This document shows, piece after piece, positions 59,828 through 64,000 of a stretch of 64,000 bases of DNA (positions within the stretch are counted from its first letter, which is position 1; every line of letters starts with the position of its first letter). The position numbers and the translations under genes were made by a program. The notes under the pieces were generated by a model, which saw only the letters and a list, made by a program, of their open reading frames with translations, ran no database searches and was not told where the DNA came from. The stretch is from Actinomycetota bacterium (GTDB lineage Bacteria > Actinomycetota > Actinomycetes > Streptosporangiales > Streptosporangiaceae): assembly GCA_027313705.1 (NCBI GenBank), contig DAHVDE010000019.1, positions 1 through 64,000 of the forward strand, read 5' to 3'.

Positions 59828-61150
59828 ATGCCTGTTGTGCCGGTTACGCCTCGTTCGCCCCGCAGCCTGTTTCGCGGAATGCCTCGTGAAGTGGCGATCC
59901 TCAGCTCGGTGTCGTTCACGGTCGCGCTCGGCTACGGGATCGTGGCGCCCGCCATCCCGGCTTTCGCCCGCCAGTTCGGCGTGAGCACGGCCGCAGCAGC
60001 CGGCGTGATCAGCGCCTTCGCGCTGATGCGGGTGGTGGGGGCGCTTCCGGCCGGCAAGCTTGTCGACCGGTTCGGCGAGCGGCGGATCATGGCGGCCGGC
60101 ATCGCCATCGTCGCGGTCAGCAGCGCCCTGGCCGGGTTCTCTGGATCGTTTGTGCAGCTCATCGTGTTGCGCGGGGTTGGCGGGCTTGGTTCGGCGATGT
60201 TCGGGGTGAGCGCTCAGACGCTGCTGCTCCGCACGGTCACGGCCGAGCAGCGCGGCCGGGCCAGCGGCTTGTATTCCGGCGGGTTCCTGCTCGGCAGCAT
60301 CAGCGGCCCGGCGATCGGCGGCGTCGTCGCCGCCTGGTCGCTTCGGGCACCTTTCTTTATCTACGGCATCATGCTGCTCGTACCTGCCGCCATCGCCTTC
60401 TTGGTACTGCGCGACCGGAGCGGGCGGGTCGCCGCGAGTCACGCCCGCCAAGCGAGCCTGGCAGCGAGTCAGGGGAACCGGGAAGCCGGCCAGCTGCTCG
60501 CCGGTCTTCGCCAGGTCGTGCGCAGCCGCGTCTATCAGGCGGCCGCGTCGGCCAACCTGGCCGATGGCTTCGCCGTGCTCGGCGTGCGCAGCGCGATCGT
60601 TCCCCTGTTCGTGCACTACGTCCTGCACAGGTCGCCGGCCTGGACCGGCATCGGGTTCGGGATAGTGGCGGCGCTGAACGGAGCCGTGCTGCTCCCGGCC
60701 GGAGTCGCGGCCGACCGGATCGGAAGGCGGCCGGTCATCGTGGCCGGCAGCCTCGTGTCGGCGGCAGGCATGGCCCTGCTGGCGTTCGTCCCTGGGCTGA
60801 CCGGCTTCCTGGTGGCCATGGCCACCATCGGCATCGGCTCTGGCCTGCTCGACGTCGCCCCTTCCGCCATGATCGGCGACCTGCTCAGCCAGCTCAGCCG
60901 CGCCGGGACCGCCGACCAGGCCAGCACGGCCAGCACGGCCGGCGGAGCCGTGGTCGCGTCCTATCAGATGGCGGGTGACATCGGCTCGGTAACCGGGCCG
61001 ATCGCGGTCGGTTTCCTGGTCGACTCCGTGTCTTACCAAGCGGCGTTCCTGGTGGCCTCGGCCGTGCTCGGAATAGCCGCCTGCATCGGGCTGGCAGCGC
61101 CGGAAACCAGGAAGCCCGCAAGGACCATGCCAGAGCCGGCTAGATCGTAA
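59828..61150 (+). CDS. MFS transporter (DHA1-like)
   Basis: A 440-residue transporter with about 12 helices. Motif A after helix 2 reads PAGKLVDRFGERRIMAAG; a second copy, PAGVAADRIGRRPVIVAG, opens the second half. The helix 5 region GGFLLGSISGPAIGG resembles the antiporter motif of drug exporters. The substrate is unknown. It diverges from the LAL regulator across 91 bases, which makes the regulator a candidate controller. The 3-prime end overlaps the next, convergent gene by 11 bases. Confidence 0.86.
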   Translation: MPVVPVTPRSPRSLFRGMPREVAILSSVSFTVALGYGIVAPAIPAFARQFGVSTAAAAGVISAFALMRVVGALPAGKLVDRFGERRIMAAGIAIVAVSSALAGFSGSFVQLIVLRGVGGLGSAMFGVSAQTLLLRTVTAEQRGRASGLYSGGFLLGSISGPAIGGVVAAWSLRAPFFIYGIMLLVPAAIAFLVLRDRSGRVAASHARQASLAASQGNREAGQLLAGLRQVVRSRVYQAAASANLADGFAVLGVRSAIVPLFVHYVLHRSPAWTGIGFGIVAALNGAVLLPAGVAADRIGRRPVIVAGSLVSAAGMALLAFVPGLTGFLVAMATIGIGSGLLDVAPSAMIGDLLSQLSRAGTADQASTASTAGGAVVASYQMAGDIGSVTGPIAVGFLVDSVSYQAAFLVASAVLGIAACIGLAAPETRKPARTMPEPARS

Positions 61151-61967
61151 AGGCCAGGTTGCTGGCGAGCTGCCTGGCCAGGTTGGCGTCGCCGCCAAGC
61201 TCGATCCGGTCGAGCGCGGCACCGGGATCTTCCCGGCCTCCGGCCAGCCGCAGGAACAGCGACGAGGACATGGCGAGAGTGGCGGTCGGCTCACCGTCGA
61301 TCGCCTCGACGACCTTGGCCCGCCCAGAGGTCACGACCGCATACTCACGCGAGAGCGGACCGGTCAGCGTGATCAGCACTGAACTGCCTTCTGGCGCTCG
61401 TCCCCGCTTGCCGATGATGTAGCCGAGCGCGCCGGCCACCTCGTCGAGCGACCGCTCGGCGGCCGGTCCGTCCTCGTTGCCTGGCATCCCGACGGCCGTC
61501 CTGATGTCCTGCTCGTGCATCCAGCAGTCGAAGACCCTGATCTCCATGAACCGCCGGTAGGTTCCCTGACCAGCAGGAGTCCAAGAAGGCGCGTTGAAGC
61601 CGGCTACGGACATCTCGCTCAGGCTGGCCAGCCTCTTGCTGGTGATGTCGGTGAACTCGGCGAGCAGGTCGGCGTGTGACCTGGCACGCAAAGCCACCAC
61701 CCACATCTCGTTGACCTTGCCGAAGTCGTTACGCACGTGCTCGCCGGCCTCGCTGCCCGCGGGGACCTCGGGCATGGCGGCACCGGAGAGGGCGAGTTCG
61801 GTCCCGACCATGTGCGCGAGCGTGTCGTGCACGTCCCAGCCCGGCAGGACTTTCCTGGCCCACGCCTCGTCGCCGAGCGGGGCGAGCAATCCGGCGATGG
61901 CAGCCCATTCGTCCCCGAGCAAGGCGACAAGCCGGTCCTTGCCCGCAGCCAGTTCTTCCTCGTTCAC
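61140..61967 (-). CDS. Mycothiol-dependent maleylpyruvate isomerase-family protein
   Basis: A 275-residue protein of the DinB-like, mycothiol-dependent enzyme family. Metal-binding histidines are in WDVHDTLAHMVGTE near residue 47 and FDCWMHEQDIR near residue 150. The C-terminal domain resembles sterol-carrier-like tails of this group. The substrate is unknown; true maleylpyruvate isomerase activity should not be assumed. GGGGAGGAGT precedes the GTG start. Confidence 0.85.
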   Translation of the reverse strand: MNEEELAAGKDRLVALLGDEWAAIAGLLAPLGDEAWARKVLPGWDVHDTLAHMVGTELALSGAAMPEVPAGSEAGEHVRNDFGKVNEMWVVALRARSHADLLAEFTDITSKRLASLSEMSVAGFNAPSWTPAGQGTYRRFMEIRVFDCWMHEQDIRTAVGMPGNEDGPAAERSLDEVAGALGYIIGKRGRAPEGSSVLITLTGPLSREYAVVTSGRAKVVEAIDGEPTATLAMSSSLFLRLAGGREDPGAALDRIELGGDANLARQLASNLAFTI

Positions 61968-62187
61968 CGTGACTCCTCCCCGATGGCGGCTCCGCTGACC
62001 GGAAAGTCAATCACGGCTCCCCTGTTCACGCTCACTCAGTCCCTGCCACGGGGCCGACGACAATTTCGGGAAGACTTTCAGCGAGCAGATCAGTAGCATT
62101 GCTAAGGAAATGCGTCAATTCCGCCTGCTCACTTCGGGCTAAGTGGCCTATGCTGGTTCCCTGAGAACTCCGGCGACTGGGCAAACG

Positions 62188-63939
62188 ATGACACAACGCG
62201 GTCACAGCGATGTCACTGATCTTGTCACCGGCAGCCTAAGCGGTGAGGTCGCGGGCACCGGCCTTACGGACGAGCAGACGACGGATATCGTCGCCGATAT
62301 CGCGCTCACCGTCTTTCATCCGAGTGCCACCATGGTCGACGCCGGGTTCTTCGCCTGGGACATCGCATCAGGCGAGGTCATCTGCGACCCGGTGACGTTC
62401 CGCATGCACGGGCTGTCTGACCGACTGGTCGCCACGATGGACGTCTTCCTCTCACGGGTTCCGGCGGACGATTTAGTGCAGGTTCAAGAGGCGATGCGGA
62501 CCATGGTCGCCTCGACGGGCACTTACCAGATCGAATACCGGGTTCTCGGCGAGGACGGCGGCATGCGCTCGATGGAGGCGCGGGGCCGGATCATGCCTGG
62601 TCCTGACGGGCATCCCGCGCGGATGATGGGCATGGTGATGGATGTCACCGCGTTGCGTGCCCGCCGCGAGGAAGAGGAGCGCCAGCTCAGGCAGCTAGCC
62701 GACCGGGCGGCCAAGTCACGCGACTTCACCGCGGAACTCGCGTCCGCGAGCAGTGTCGCGGCGATCGTCGAGGCCGCGAGCGCGGGGCTGAGCGCCTACG
62801 GCGCGGACAGTTTCATCTTGATGGCAACCAGAGACGCGCGTCTTGAGGTGGTGGCCACCTGCGGGCTCGACGATGCCAGCGTGCGGGCGCTGAGCAGCCT
62901 CGACGCCGCACAGCCGACGCCGATCTCCATGTGCGTCGACTGGCGGGCACCGGTTTACCTTCCCGAACGGGAGAGCCTCGCCGACGACTTCTCGCACCTG
63001 GTAGAGATTGCCGAGAAGTCAGGACAGCAGGCGTGGGCCGCACTGCCGGTCATCGACTCAGCCAACAGGACCGGCGCCTGCCTGTTCGGCTTCCCTGAGC
63101 AGCAGGAGTTCTCGGCCGAAGAACGCAACCTGCTGTATGCCGCGTCCGGCTTGCTCAGTCAGTCGGTCGAGCGGGCCCGCATGCACGAGACTCAGCATGC
63201 GCTCGCCACCGCGCTCCAGCAGGGCATGCTGCCGCGCGGCCCGCTGACCGCCCCTGGCCTGACGATCGCGACCAGGTATCAGGCGGCGACTTCTGGAATC
63301 GAGATCGGCGGCGATTTCTACGACGTGGTCAGCTGCGCGGGTGACCAGGTCGCGCTGGTGATCGGCGACGTTCAGGGGCACAACTTGCTCGCCGCGTCGC
63401 TGATGGGGCGGCTGCGCACCGCGGTGCACGCCTACACCAGGGAGGGTCACGGACCGGCCGAGGTGATGACGAGGACGAACAGGTGGCTGGCCGACCTGAA
63501 TACCGGGCCAGACATCGCCTTGTTCGCCACCTGCTGTTTCGTGGTGGTCGACCCGGTTACCGGCACGCTGACCATGAGCCGTGCCGGGCACCCGCCGCCC
63601 GTCTTGCTCAGCCCAGGCCGAGAACCTCGAATACTCGACTGTGATCCTGGCCTTCCGCTCGGCGTCGAGTCGGCGACCGAGTACACGACACGGGCGGTGA
63701 GCGTCGAACCTGGCTCCCTGCTCGTGCTTACGACCGACGGACTGCTCGAATCAGACGCGGGTGACGACTACAACCTGAGCCGCCTGCTCGACGTGCTGAG
63801 GCTTTCACACGCCGACGACCTCGACGAACTGGCCAACGACCTGCTTAACAGCGTCCAGCGGTCAAGAAGGCACGGCGACGACGTAGCGCTGCTGCTGGCG
63901 CGACTCGATACCATGTCAGGCCGCAGCTGCCTGCCGTGA
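62188..63939 (+). CDS. PAS-GAF-PP2C (SpoIIE/RsbU-type) serine phosphatase
   Basis: A 583-residue soluble signalling phosphatase. A PAS-like domain (about 50-150), a GAF domain (about 180-325) and a PP2C/SpoIIE catalytic domain (about 350-580) follow in order. The phosphatase shows EIGGDFYDVV, LVIGDVQGHN and LVLTTDGLLES with the metal-binding aspartates. It probably dephosphorylates an anti-sigma-factor antagonist in a partner-switching stress circuit, but no such partner is nearby. The ATG at 62188 is chosen; a GTG 45 bases upstream is also open and neither has a good ribosome site. The last 61 bases of the window after the stop hold nothing recognisable. Confidence 0.87.
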   Translation: MTQRGHSDVTDLVTGSLSGEVAGTGLTDEQTTDIVADIALTVFHPSATMVDAGFFAWDIASGEVICDPVTFRMHGLSDRLVATMDVFLSRVPADDLVQVQEAMRTMVASTGTYQIEYRVLGEDGGMRSMEARGRIMPGPDGHPARMMGMVMDVTALRARREEEERQLRQLADRAAKSRDFTAELASASSVAAIVEAASAGLSAYGADSFILMATRDARLEVVATCGLDDASVRALSSLDAAQPTPISMCVDWRAPVYLPERESLADDFSHLVEIAEKSGQQAWAALPVIDSANRTGACLFGFPEQQEFSAEERNLLYAASGLLSQSVERARMHETQHALATALQQGMLPRGPLTAPGLTIATRYQAATSGIEIGGDFYDVVSCAGDQVALVIGDVQGHNLLAASLMGRLRTAVHAYTREGHGPAEVMTRTNRWLADLNTGPDIALFATCCFVVVDPVTGTLTMSRAGHPPPVLLSPGREPRILDCDPGLPLGVESATEYTTRAVSVEPGSLLVLTTDGLLESDAGDDYNLSRLLDVLRLSHADDLDELANDLLNSVQRSRRHGDDVALLLARLDTMSGRSCLP

Positions 63940-64000
63940 ATACGCCGACGCCAAAGGACCGGCGCGAATGACCTGCTACGAAAACTGAATTTTGATATTA

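Noticed and set aside
59714-61294. Minus-strand frame of 526 codons over the MFS gene
   Set aside because: It is antisense to a transporter with clear motifs and has shadow-type composition.

Overview
The window is high-GC DNA from an actinomycete. Support comes from the codon bias, frequent GTG and TTG starts, mycothiol-linked enzymes (S-hydroxymethyl-mycothiol dehydrogenase and a mycothiol-dependent maleylpyruvate-isomerase-type protein), a LigC-type DNA ligase, a DUF222/HNH (13E12-type) protein and a large LuxR-type (LAL) regulator. I cannot name the genus from sequence alone; a soil Streptosporangiales- or Treboniaceae-like organism is a guess. I found no rRNA, tRNA, CRISPR array or complete insertion sequence.

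Layout. 1-16.6 kb is mixed housekeeping and accessory DNA: the start of a disordered protein leaving the left edge, a PH-like membrane protein, a detoxifying alcohol dehydrogenase next to a sulfotransferase/class IV aminotransferase pair, a GH3 hydrolase, a glyoxalase-like protein, a DHA2-type exporter, an ABC-2 exporter with a divergent MarR/GbsR-type regulator, a PAC2 protein, a methyltransferase, an MFS transporter, a core MetE, and a decayed sigma factor/Kelch-like locus. 16.6-26.2 kb is a respiratory island. On the minus strand lie a cupredoxin-like protein, oxidase subunits II, I and III, a small membrane protein and heme O synthase (CtaB). Diverging from it on the plus strand are a response regulator, a histidine kinase, an anchored protein of unknown function and CtaG. 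Subunit I keeps every metal ligand but lacks the usual D-channel aspartate and K-channel lysine.

26.3-38.5 kb holds a DUF2332 protein, a D-serine-dehydratase-like enzyme, a GT87 mannosyltransferase-like protein, an Orn/Lys/Arg decarboxylase-family enzyme, a quinone-reductase-like enzyme, the DUF222/HNH protein, a PadR/membrane-protein pair, and an ArsR-type regulator/MFS pair preceded by a striking three-site operator array. 38.4-50.4 kb is an almost uninterrupted minus-strand purine catabolic cluster: NCS1 permease, OHCU decarboxylase, HIU hydrolase, uricase, three-chain xanthine dehydrogenase, 8-oxoguanine deaminase, a DUF6986 aldolase-fold protein, allantoinase and allantoicase. It encodes guanine/xanthine to ureidoglycolate plus urea. 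No recognisable ureidoglycolate lyase or malate synthase is present, which makes the DUF6986 protein the most interesting unknown in the pathway.

50.5-64 kb holds a CtaG-like paralogue without the usual histidines, a lipoprotein alpha/beta hydrolase next to LigC, a sedolisin with a lectin tail followed by a prepilin peptidase, a small protein convergent with the LAL regulator, an MFS transporter, a mycothiol-dependent-type enzyme and a PAS-GAF-PP2C phosphatase that ends just inside the right edge.
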